From: Cymbomonas tetramitiformis
Lineage: Eukaryota; Chlorophyta; Pyramimonadophyceae; Pyramimonadales; Pyramimonadaceae
Assembly: GCA_001247695.2 (NCBI GenBank)
Contig: LGRX02035325.1
Coordinates: 1 to 52,610, forward strand
Direction of reading: 5' to 3'
DNA: 52,610 bases
Positions 11,560-20,826 of the stretch are shown piece after piece. A model generated the notes under the pieces. It was not told where the DNA came from. It did not search any database and was given only the letters and a program-made list of their open reading frames with translations. The position numbers and the translations under genes are program-made. Position 1 is the first letter of the stretch. The number at the start of each line of letters is the position of its first letter.

Positions 11560-12598
11560 GTTGCAGTGACAACGAGCAGGGCTGAGCTAGTGGCGGGTGG
11601 TGGTCGAACAAAATTCACAGCGGCCAGAAAACCTGTAGAAGTCTCAGAATCAAACCAAGCAAAACGCGTAGGCAGGTCGTGAGCTGGATGCGAGAGCGGC
11701 CAAGATAAGAATCATGTCGAGCGACGTTGCCAGAAGCCAGTGGCACACGAAACAAATCAACTCTCAACGCGACGATACTGCTGCCAAAATACCGCTCATC
11801 AGAAACTGATCTCCTGCGCAGCGAAGGCGAGCACAAAGCGTGCCGCCATCACCGCCAGGTCACAAGGCCATACCGCAAAAAAAATCACACCACCGCCCAA
11901 GTGGGCGCTAAACCCCCTCTGCGTCCTACTTAGCCGAACATGGCAACAGCTAGGCGCTGTGCCATCAGAACTACCGGGAAGATGGTGTGGAACATAACCT
12001 GGGAGAAGTGATAATCAGTCAGGCCCGGCTAAGCACGGATAACAGTAAATCAGAGAAACTATCCGGCCGAGTGCTTTATGCACTCGGATACCCGGTCGGA
12101 AAACGGAGGTCTGTACAACTGTACAATACTACTGTACTGTACACTGCTAGCTAGTCACAAGTACGAATCAGGAAGCAGGGTGAGTCTAGGGGCTAGTCAG
12201 AGCCCATAATAACTAGACCTAAACCCGAAGTGAGATAGCATGAATTGCATAAAATACTTCAGTGTTTTGTGCAATGCATTGACAGTCAGGGCGGTGAGGC
12301 ACGGTGCAAGTGACACGGCTGCCCGAGGGGGGAAAGCAGGAGGCAGACACCCCTCACCTTATGGGGGGTCTCACCCCATGACAGATGCCAGGTCGAGTTT
12401 CGCGGCCCAAACTTATATTTCTCGTTTTCAAAATTCTCATTTCGCTGATGAATTCTGATTGGTGGAAAACGAAGTGAGATGAGATTGAAATGAGAATGAC
12501 TTTAGTGTCTACAACGGGGGGGTGAGGCGCGGGGCGCCACCTACACACTCGCGACTATTGGCATATTAGATATTTGTAATGACGAATGATGATATCAT
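11560..12598. other. 5' flank of the gag-like relic, no gene
   Basis: The sequence contains a GTAC-rich patch (about 12110-12145) and a perfect 8-bp hairpin (CCGAGTGC-TTTAT-GCACTCGG, 12067-12087). It also has a C/G-run region around 12345-12540. No coding frame is convincing. Confidence 0.5.
12199..12213 (-). other. candidate primer-binding site like the initiator tRNA-Met anticodon arm
   Basis: On the minus strand this reads TTATTATGGGCTCTG. TTATGGGCTC resembles the complement of the eukaryotic initiator tRNA-Met anticodon arm, used as a half-tRNA primer site by Copia and Ty5. It lies about 640 bp upstream of the gag-like ATG. There is no LTR to confirm it, so it is weak. Confidence 0.25.
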
Positions 12599-12607
12599 TG
12601 AATGATC

Positions 12608-12654
12608 GGATGGTCTAGTGGAGATCTCCAATTTGAGATCGACAGCGCCTAGTA
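12608..12654 (+). other. tRNA-like A-box plus hairpin, copy 1
   Basis: GGATGGTCTAGTGG matches a pol III A-box style. It is followed by GAGATCTC...GAGATC, which can pair, and then CCTAGTA. No B-box or acceptor stem closes a tRNA. A second copy of the same design lies 257 bp downstream. Possibly a tRNA-derived repeat. Confidence 0.35.
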
Positions 12655-12661
12655 CTTAATC

Positions 12662-12691
12662 AGCAGCAGCAGCAGCAGCAGCAGTAGCAGC
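12662..12691. repeat. (CAG)n microsatellite
   Basis: About ten CAG/TAG triplets, between the two tRNA-like copies. Confidence 0.95.
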
Positions 12692-12864
12692 AAAGCGCGA
12701 ATCCCAACGGGCGACACAGACGAGCTTCCGATCTCACGATCGCCAGACGCTAACGATGATTGTGCCACTGCAGTCGCGTACAGTTGCCGCGACGCCACCC
12801 ACGCGTTATGGCATGGCATGCTGGGACGCAAAAAGAACAGAACTGTCGCACACATGATCCTACG

Positions 12865-12916
12865 GTCAGATGGCCGAGTGGAGATCTCTTTTTTTGAGAT
12901 CGACCATGCCTAGTAT
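12865..12916 (+). other. tRNA-like A-box plus hairpin, copy 2
   Basis: CAGATGGCCGAGTGG is a good A-box match. The same GAGATCTC...GAGATCGAC hairpin and CCTAGTA tail as copy 1 follow, with a T-run in the loop that could end pol III transcription. Not a complete tRNA. Confidence 0.35.
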
Positions 12917-13137
12917 ATATTGAATATTCCCACACCTCTGCTATATATCAGTCGTCCTTCTCCAAAAGTCCCTTTCCCTTGGTCACCATAAACCATCACC
13001 ATACTAAGTATATCATATTTTACAATTAAAATTTCGAATTTGGTCCATTCGATCTACCCTATCGCTATCGTCCCGTTTCGTTACACTCGACTTTTTGTGT
13101 ATAAACCCCTCCTCACGTAGGAAGCCGTCACCCTAAC

Positions 13138-13172
13138 AAGGCCGACTTTTTCGCGTTGAAAAAGTCGACCTT
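13138..13172. other. strong 15-bp hairpin
   Basis: AAGGCCGACTTTTTC pairs with the inverted copy GAAAAAGTCGACCTT around a GCGTT loop; 14 of 15 pairs match. Function unknown. Confidence 0.7.
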
Positions 13173-14762
13173 GACTGCGTCATGTCACGCCACACAGAAT
13201 TTTCAAATTGTTTTGTGTGCTCACTGAACAATTTGCCGGGGACAATGTTGCCAAAACCCCTCTCAGGAATGCGTCCCGAAAGAGGCGCTCCCTGAGTGTT
13301 AAGCCTTAACAAGGCCGGTTTTCCGGAATTAAGACGCGTATGAAGCGTATTAAGACGCGTTCCTCTCCCATGATCTTTGCGCATAAAATACTCTTGTTTG
13401 TTATCGTGAAGAATAACCCAGCTTGAGGACTGTCTTGGGCATACTACATGTGACGGGGTGGTGCATATATGGTCTCTAAGCCATGTATGCCGTGGGTGAA
13501 ATCCCCACCCCCGTCGTCCCAAAGGCGTACGCTGCACTTCCTTCCTACACCGCGCATAATAAATGTCTCCTCGGCACTTTTTGATTTTACCATAATTGAT
13601 TATGGTTTTATGTTTTTCCCATCAGGATACGAATCATGACCTGTCTCGTTTAAAGTTGACAAAAGAAGAGCTGGTGCGTCACCCTTCAATCCAAAAGAAG
13701 ATTGTGACTGCAGGTCTCCTAGTCTTTTACTATTTGTTTGTTACCTTTTCAGGAAAGCAAAAAAACAGAGAGAATATCTAGAAATAGGTTTCCTTCGATC
13801 AACGTTGCCGGGAGACCTCGAGAACTTTCTGAAACACCGAAACGTTCATCCCGTGACGACCATCGCGAAACAAATGAGAATTTGACCCCCAACCTGGACT
13901 ATGATAAGGTTGCACGGAACCTGAAACGGCAAGGTTTGCTTTGCTCGTTTGTTTTCCCGTTTTGCGTCAGCGCTTGATACTTTGCAGCTTTGCCGCCTGC
14001 TGGAAAAGTCTCCTGCTGGAAAGTGATTTTCATTTGTTTAAGGTCGCCTGCAGCATGCTACGTGTTAAGGGTTGTGACTTAACTGTGACTCATCAGTTGC
14101 ACATCAGTGGCATACAACATATGCATGTACGTTAAAACTGTCTCCGAGGTCCTCTTTTCTCAATCTGACCACAGGTCCACTTTTCACTCTCCGTTCGGGT
14201 CAATCTGGCTGTTAATCCCGGTAAATTTGAGTTGCTGGCGGCTTCTTTTCCCACTTTCTGACCATTTTGCAGCATAACAGTTTTGGAAAATCGCCTGTCT
14301 GCATGCAGGGTGAAAGTCAGGGGGCAAAAAGGCGCAGAGCAATACCACTTCCAAGCGAAGACTTCTTGAGCACGTGACTGTATCCGAGCCGGAGCTCAAG
14401 GGTCAGTCAGAGGTTAATCTGCTTCCAATCTTGGGGCACAGGTCCGTTTTCGGCAATTTTGCAGTGTACAAAATTGCAATGTTCTAGATAAACAGTTGAA
14501 CAAGGCTACAATTCAAGCAATTGCAATATCTTTATGGCAGGAAAGATTGACCAGTAATTTAACAGGTTGAGCAACAGCTCCTCCAAATAGTTACTTCAAG
14601 TTAGAACAGCCTCCAAATGGGCAAAATTCAGGTCTTATACTTTCAAGGCGCGCAGTTCATATCTCTAATCGATCTGTCCCATGTCGGCTGGCATATCATC
14701 ATCTGCCACCTATACAAATCCTAATCAGAGAATCTGCATTTGGACAATCCTAATCAAGACAG
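13173..14762. other. AT-richer stretch, no recognised gene
   Basis: Only short open frames are present, including a 134-codon minus-strand frame at 13133-13537 with no recognisable motif. I see no repeats or RNA genes. Confidence 0.45.
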
Positions 14763-14768
14763 TTGATT

Positions 14769-15814
14769 TCATTGTCCCTTGCTGATCTTTGCCTTCTTCC
14801 TACGAGGAGCCACGTCAAGCACTTCTTCGTCATCACTGTCACTGCTTATGGTGCATTTCAATTGAGTTATATACTCATGTGTCCAACATCTCGGATATTT
14901 CCTAGGTTGCCTCTTCGTCTCTTCAGACACCCCAGCCTTATTCTCACCCATTGAAGTCAATCCAGTATCTGACCCAGATGGTTTCTTCGGTGGTACATGA
15001 ACAGTCTCCACCACAGAGGCTGGGGCATCCTCAGATATGGCCTCAGACGTCTGCTCGGTGATAGGCTGATCCTCTGGCTGAACAGGTGAGGTCGGGGAGG
15101 TGCCCTTTGGCACCCAGATAATTTCACCCTTATCATCCATGATCAATTGCAGTCCCAGTCTCTTCAACCTTCGAGCTTCAGCTTGTTCTTCAGCATCGTC
15201 AGCTTCCAAGTCATCGAACTCGCTGACGTCATCCTCGGTGTCATCATATTCGGGCGAGGCGGGCTCCCATTTCGGACTGGCAGTGTCCATGTCATATGTG
15301 ACACCCGCGTCATCGTTGTCATCCGAACCTGGTAGCTTCTCCTAACTGTCAGTGACACCCGCGTCATCATTGTCATCAGAATCTGGTAACTTCTCCTTAC
15401 TCCAGGACACAGCACCTGTACCCGAATCGTCACTGTCCGTAGGCGCTGAGTGTACAGGCTTACGCCCCGCGTGTATGGAATTCCACGATATTCGTCATCG
15501 TCAATCACAATCGTCGGATTCCAGTGCCCAACGCTGCTGATCGGTAATGAGAATGGCGCTACCGGTGCCTTCAATTGAGTGGCGTCTTCCAGAAACCAGC
15601 CGCCGCCCCTATTACGCTCCCAGCGGCGTAGCGCACCAGAAGGGTGGACGATAATATGCTGCCAGCTATAATCAAGTCCAGGCTTTCGCTCCCCATAGTA
15701 CGAAGTCAATGGCTCGGGAGTCCCCTTCCGAGCCCATTGCCATTTCACTGCCCCAGTACGCATAAATACAATATGCCAATCGAATGGCTTGGCAGGGCTA
15801 TTGTTCCCTGGCAC
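14769..15814 (-). pseudogene. unrecognised acidic protein gene, frameshifted and stop-broken
   Basis: The upstream part starts at ATG 15814. It encodes a Trp-rich segment (KWQWARKGTPEP, YSWQHIIVHPSGALRRWERN) with no family I recognise. The C-terminal part, 14769-15290, lies in another frame and is very acidic, ending in a Lys/Arg-rich tail (RRKKAKISKGQ) that could be a nuclear localisation signal. Two direct copies of an SDDNDDAGVT segment sit at the junction, and one is followed by a TAG stop near 15343. One frameshift and one stop are therefore needed to connect the halves. It is oriented head-to-head with the helicase gene starting about 15.84 kb and overlaps its apparent 5' end. Function unknown. 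Confidence 0.5.
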
Positions 15815-15842
15815 ACAAAGATCGTTTGATGTCTCTGAAAAG

Positions 15843-17331
15843 GCCGGTCGCCTATTTCAAGCCATCCGCCGTTTTCCATTAACCGAGCAGGTGACGTTCC
15901 TTATTATGCGACACATTCCGCGCACCCCACTCGCATGAAGTGATCGTGCTTTGGATGATATAGTGGATCGATCCTGGGGTATTGCATTTCTCCTCTTAAT
16001 CTTCTCTCGCGGCGGTGTGCATGAATATATATGTACAAGTCACTAACAACTGAAGTACGGTACGTGTTTGCATGTTGCAGGTCCGAGCGGCTAGCGATCC
16101 CGCACACATCCGCTTCATTCAACGGTGCCAGTCGGATAACGAGCAACCTATCCAGAATTCCGATATTGACCGTCTGCGAGTGCTAACTGCCGAGGACATA
16201 CAAACGGACCGGGATCGGCTTTTCGCGACGGTGGCCGTGACCGGCAATCGGCAACGGCAAGCTATCAATGATGTGCGGGCACAACATTTTGCGCGTCTTA
16301 GTGGTCAACCGGTCATTCGTTGGAAGAAACCGATCGCAACCACACTTTTGGACTCTCAGCACGAGGAAGTGCTCCGTTCCGAATTTCCCGAATTGACCGG
16401 CACTTTTGTTGCGGGGTCGCCTGGGATTATTCTTAACAACGACCTCCATCCCTCCCGAGGATTAGCGAACGGCACGCCTGCCAAATTCCACAGCTTGATT
16501 CTCCAAGACGCAAGCAAATTCATCGATGCGGCAAAAATCAATAATGCCCGTCCGGGAGAAGAGGTGTGGATCGAGCCGCCTTACGCTGTCAATGTTCACG
16601 TTGAGCACTTGGATTCCTCAAATTGGTGCGACCAGGCGACGTTAGCGCCCGAGGTTCGAGCAACTACTAGCGAGGGAAACGCGACATCTGCGGTGCCCAG
16701 CGATGTTAGTCGGCCGCGCAGTATCGTACTCCCCGTTAAGATCGGCAAGCGTCTAGATGATTTGACCGTGAACCGCGCCTCCCAAAAGAGCAAGATATAC
16801 TTCCGAGCTCACGGAGTTGATTTGGCTTTCGCCTTGACCTTTCACAAATTCCAAGGACAGACCGTGCAGAAGATAATATTAGATCTCAGCCAGACACCGA
16901 AGGGCGTCTTTAAGTTATACTTTCAAGCTTTTTATGTGGGAATGACGCGTGTCAAACAGTCGGATTGCATTCGTATATTACCGGGAACCGATGGTGGAAA
17001 GCCCGACTTATCTCATTTGCTGAAATTCAAACCGGATCCCGAGCTCCAAAGATGGATGGACGGATTTGATGGGCGAACTCGTGAATGGAAACGACCTCCA
17101 CCTAAAGCACAACCACGCAAATCTGCAAACAAGACCCGCCCCATCGCCAAACCAGGACAACGAGGCGGTGCCGAGGCCAACAGAGCTATCGCCAATAGGC
17201 GCCCCAATGAAGTTAACACGTCCACAGCTCATGGCGGGGTCGGCAAAGGACGATCGGGGCGTGGCCGCGGTCGTGGTCGTGAGCAAGGGCGGACTGATGC
17301 CCGAGCGCCAAACCGTGCTGGTAGAAGTTAG
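15843..17331 (+). CDS. PIF1-type helicase, C-terminal half, with one intron
   Basis: Exon 1 (up to 15890) ends LFQAIRRFPLTEQ, and a GT-AG intron (15891-16080) joins it in phase to exon 2 (16081-17331) beginning VRAASDPAHIRFIQRCQ. Together they resemble the PIF1/RecD-like segment after motif III. Further on come VAVTGNRQRQAINDVRA, then TFHKFQGQT (16840-16866; motif V) and FYVGMTRVKQSDCI (motif VI), which define the UvrD_C_2-like end of the family. The tail is an Arg/Gly-rich (GRGRGRGRE) low-complexity stretch. The Walker A and B half is not visible upstream, where the opposite strand carries another ORF. This copy is therefore truncated or has unseen 5' exons. Such helicases occur in host genomes, Helitrons and large DNA viruses; the sequence alone does not decide. 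Confidence 0.72.
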
Positions 17332-17766
17332 ATAGCATCGCGACATGGTGACAAGGTTATTCGTGGCATGCATGTCGCCGCGGAACGGAACACTCCGCTA
17401 GAGACGCTCGTGCCGTGGTATTCGTTGTATTTCTATATGTGTAATTTCATTTTGGCAATCGTGATACAACCGTGTTAGAGTACCCCCCCTTCAGGCTACT
17501 TCGACATTCTTTGTGTAATTGCATATTGATCGGCGATCTTGCATTGTATCGGTGGTGCGGATAGTATGATATGTCGATATATCGGTACATATTGGCATAT
17601 AAGTCTCAATCGATATCCATTTTGCGCACATTTATCGATAGATCAGTATCGCTTCGCTTCGGACTTCCAAGTGTTATGTGTCGAATATGATAAATCGAAT
17701 ATAATGTTGAGATGTGGATATGTGTTACGTAAAGGACCCGATGTTGACAACGGTTGAAAAAACGTT
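17332..17766. other. non-coding stretch, nothing recognised
   Basis: AT-rich, with several TATCGATA-like words around 17520-17650, but no gene. Confidence 0.5.
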
Positions 17767-17786
17767 CCGTAGTAATGGGGGGGTGT

Positions 17787-18349
17787 GGCATTGTCAGGCA
17801 CTGATTCTTTATCCGTGTTACGCATGCGACCCGATGGGTAGTAGCTATTATTCTTAATGAGCATTGCACTTGTAAGTTGGCTGAGTAGTCGTCTTTGTGC
17901 ACATAGCAATGTTTACCATATACGATGATAGTTCGCTCACGCGCGGCAGGTTGTTCTGCTTCACACCCCATCCCTCAAACACGGAAAGTGCTCTCTAAAT
18001 CGCTCGTTGTTGAGGCTCAACAAGGCTCAAGCTCAACAAGGCTCAACAACGTTTCCGTAAGGACGCGCTCGTTGTTGAGCCTTGTTGAGCCTTGTTGAGC
18101 TTGAGCCTTGTTGAGCCTCAACAACGAGCGATTTAGAGAGCAGCACTTTCCGTGTTTGAGGGATGGGGTGTGAAGCAGAACAACCTGCCGTGAGCGAGCC
18201 GCTATCGTCGTATATGGTAAACATTGCTATGTGCACAAAGACGACTACTCAGCCAACTTACAAGTGCAATGCTCATTAAGAATAATAGCTACTACCCATA
18301 GGGTCGCATGCGTAACACGGCGGATAAAGAATCAGTGCCTGACAATGCC
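17787..18349. repeat. roughly 560-bp near-perfect palindrome
   Basis: Two inverted arms of about 270 bp face each other around a loop of roughly 20 bp (GTTTCCGTAAGGACGCG region, 18051-18068). Outer arm ends read GGCATTGTCAGGCAC and its complement. The inner ends are built from GGCTCAACAA units, with one extra unit in the right arm. A few mismatches occur. A 10-bp direct repeat CCGTAGTAAT flanks it at 17767-17776 and 18379-18388. The right arm is followed by about 30 bp with no partner on the left. This could be a foldback or long-TIR non-autonomous element. Confidence 0.88.
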
Positions 18350-18752
18350 GCCCCACGGGGCGAAGACTTAAAAATTATCCGTAGTAATATGAATAATGTT
18401 TTGAGCAAGCGGTTTGCACGTCACATGCATCCTTCTTCGACCGGCTTCTCGGATGCACATGCATTTTTCAAATGGACAAATGACACACATAAGCACAATT
18501 TTCTTGTTACTCCGATACTTGGTAAGAATGCTAATAAATCCTTTGTGCACAGAATTTCGAGCACTTACGGGAAGTCACATTGCATGTCCCCACTTGATGC
18601 ATGGGGGCTTCATTCCGACAATTCTAAGGGGATCGTAGCCGCATGTGTGAATTTATTCTTCGAGGAGTTTGGACCGTTCATCAACCGGAATGTTTCTTTG
18701 TTTTCACAATGTATTGACTATCGTGAGACACCATACCGTCACGAAAGATTTT
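18308..18752 (+). pseudogene. unrecognised ORF, 5' part, cut by an LTR retrotransposon
   Basis: An open frame of about 148 codons begins inside the right arm of the palindrome. It contains segments such as HMHPSSTGFSDAHAFFKW and SPLDAWGLHSDNSKGIVAA, followed by a Phe-rich LFFEEFGPF region. It stops being meaningful at the LTR element target site (18748-18752). The unrelated-looking frame past that point is LTR. The remainder of the same ORF appears after the element at 22581. I do not recognise the protein family. Confidence 0.5.
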
Positions 18753-18992
18753 TCACGGGGAGCCCAATCTTTCCCCCCCACTGTAAGGGGGGGCACGATG
18801 GGTCACCCGTCATTCACCCCTCGACCTGTGTTGTCACCAGTCACCGTGTCACAGCTCCTTGTCTCATAAAACACTCTGCTCAGTATTTTATATCATCTTA
18901 GCACACAGTGAACCTCTGCCCCCTGCCATTCTGTTTCACTGCTTATCTCGAGATATATATACCCTATCATATATATATCCTCTCTTCTGTGA
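18753..18992 (+). repeat. 5' LTR
   Basis: A 240-bp direct repeat of 22330-22575 with TCAC...GTGA inverted ends. It includes an AT-rich TATATATA region near its 3' end (about 18952-18979) that could hold the promoter. Confidence 0.92.
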
Positions 18993-19003
18993 GGTTATCG
19001 GCC
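18993..19003 (+). promoter_or_regulatory. candidate primer-binding site (half initiator tRNA-Met type)
   Basis: Directly after the LTR the sequence reads GGTTATCGGCC. The complement of a typical eukaryotic initiator tRNA-Met anticodon arm reads GGTTATGGGCCC, so ten of eleven bases agree. Copia and Ty5 use this internal half-tRNA site rather than the tRNA 3' end. Its abutting position supports the call. Confidence 0.6.
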
Positions 19004-19245
19004 ACCACTTGGGGAGGTTTTCACTGGGATCCTTGAGGCCGCACCAGCTCCTCTCGTACAACGACTTCGACGTCCGCACCAGCTTCGTCTTGTCCCGCGT
19101 TGACACCAGTCTCCGCAGCCGCATTTTTCCAGCGTTGCCGTTCGCTGGGATTCTTTTTCGCCTTATTGAACCATCTGAGGCCAGGGTCGCACCAGCGCCC
19201 TCATCTACAAACACGCTGAGCACTCCACCTTACGTTTTACCTGCC

Positions 19246-20759
19246 ATGGCATCAGCTAGCCGCCGCAGTCTCGGTGACGTGCTCCGCTCTGCGCGTGCGG
19301 CATCAGCTTCGCCCACGCCTACGTCATCACCGCAGTCTGGTTCCCAGGCTCATTCGCCGCGTGCTCGCACTGCCGGCCTTGATCCGGTGGTGCGCATGAA
19401 CACCCTCATCAACAAGCCCGACTCCATTTCGCCCGCTGCCACGTCTGCTGAGTTCCATCGCGACGCCTCGGTCTGGGTTTCTACCCCGGTCCGGGCTTCT
19501 CAGCAGCACGAGTACAGCGACCGCATGGACTACGCCTTCAGCTATGGGGAGGAGCTAGTTAAGTTACTCCGCTCCCATGGCTTTAAGCCCCAGAAGGGTT
19601 TCACGCTCGACGGTTCCGACGCTGAGGCCGACTTCGCCATTCTGCTCAGCAACCTTCGACACGTGCTGTCCCCGATCTCGCACTTCGAGTACGACAAGCT
19701 TTTTGACTTGGAGCACGAGTACCTGGTCTACCACTGGTCCCTCAACGAGCTCCTTTTCAACATCCTCAAGGGCGTCCTCCAGGGTACGGCACTGGCCCTC
19801 TTCCAGGAGTCCGCCCGTGTCCACCCGCGTGATGGACGCTGCGCTCTGCAGCGCCTTCGGTTCCATGTCGAGGCCACCACTGACCCCGACACCTTCCGCT
19901 TCTGGACGAAGCTGCGGTCTACCACCATCGACGAGACCGCTGACCCTGCCCCCCAGCTCACGGTGTTTCGGGTGCTGGGGGACAAGCACCAACGCCTGCA
20001 CCCCTCCTACGACGATGCCGGCAGGGTGCAGGACCTGCATCACGTTCTTGGCCGGTCGGCAGCCGGCTCCCCTCATGTGTCACCACTGTATCTGGTGGTG
20101 CTGCGTGAGCTGGCTGCCGGCCACGCATTCACGTTCTCGGCCCTGCTCCTTCGCCTCAGCACCGTCTGGCAGAGCGAGGGCCACCTTGCACGTCTCCGTT
20201 CCCCATCCACAGGGTCCGGTGGTGGCAAGCACGCCCCCACCTCTGCATCATTCAACTCCGTGCAGCGCAGCAACATCGTGAAGCCCATCGGCGACTGGAA
20301 GCCGTCGCCCCGCGCCGCGGCCTCTATCTCGTGTGGGAAGGTGTCGGCTACCCCTGCGTCACATGCTTCCGCCTCTGGGGGCTCACTGACGCTCACCTCC
20401 CCACCCGTGGCGTGTGCCCTTATTCGTGCGCGGCGTCATTTGCCCCCGGGCAGGCACCAGCGGGCGCGCCGGCGGCACCGCCTCGCCCCACGGTTGACGC
20501 ATGGTTACAGCCGCCCGCGCCTCCTGCTCCCGCTGCAGCGGCCGCCGTGCATTTTGCCGAGGGGTCTCCCTCGCCACAGTTTGCTTCGGCTGACAGCTCT
20601 GACCCGGCGGCTTTCACTCTCCGTCTGCCTCTCGATCACGATCCCCCTGGACCAGAGCCCGACGACTCTGCGGGCTACGATGACGACGATTGGCCGGCGC
20701 TGCGTACCGTGCCGTGGATCCCGCCCTTTCAGGGCGCCGCTTCCAGCAAGCAAGATTGA
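19246..20759 (+). CDS. gag-like protein of the LTR element, one frameshift
   Basis: ATG at 19246 opens a frame with a Ser/Ala-rich N terminus, then a helical domain (residues about 80-300; for example FDLEHEYLVYHWSLNELLFN and FHVEATTDPDTFRFW), spaced like Copia-type UBN2 gag domains. Near 20310 the good frame moves by -1. The following part encodes a Cys/His cluster, C-x2-C-x9-H-x6-C-x3-C (20356-20430), then a Pro/Ala-rich acidic tail ending at 20759. Without the shift the frame runs into unrelated Arg/Leu-rich sequence. The protein would coat the element RNA. The shift may be a mutation; gag identity is inferred from position between LTRs and architecture. Confidence 0.68.
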
Positions 20760-20826
20760 CAAGATTACCGCTTTAGACAAGCTTTAGACAATTAGCCATG
20801 ACGTGCAGCCGCGGGGGAAAAATAAT

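Noticed and set aside
12608..12916. Two true tRNA genes
   Set aside because: A-box matches are good, but there is no B-box, no T-arm and no acceptor stem, so only tRNA-like elements are claimed.
18859..19245. Upstream extension of the gag frame into the LTR
   Set aside because: The frame is open, but it crosses the LTR and primer site; the ATG at 19246 is the sensible start.
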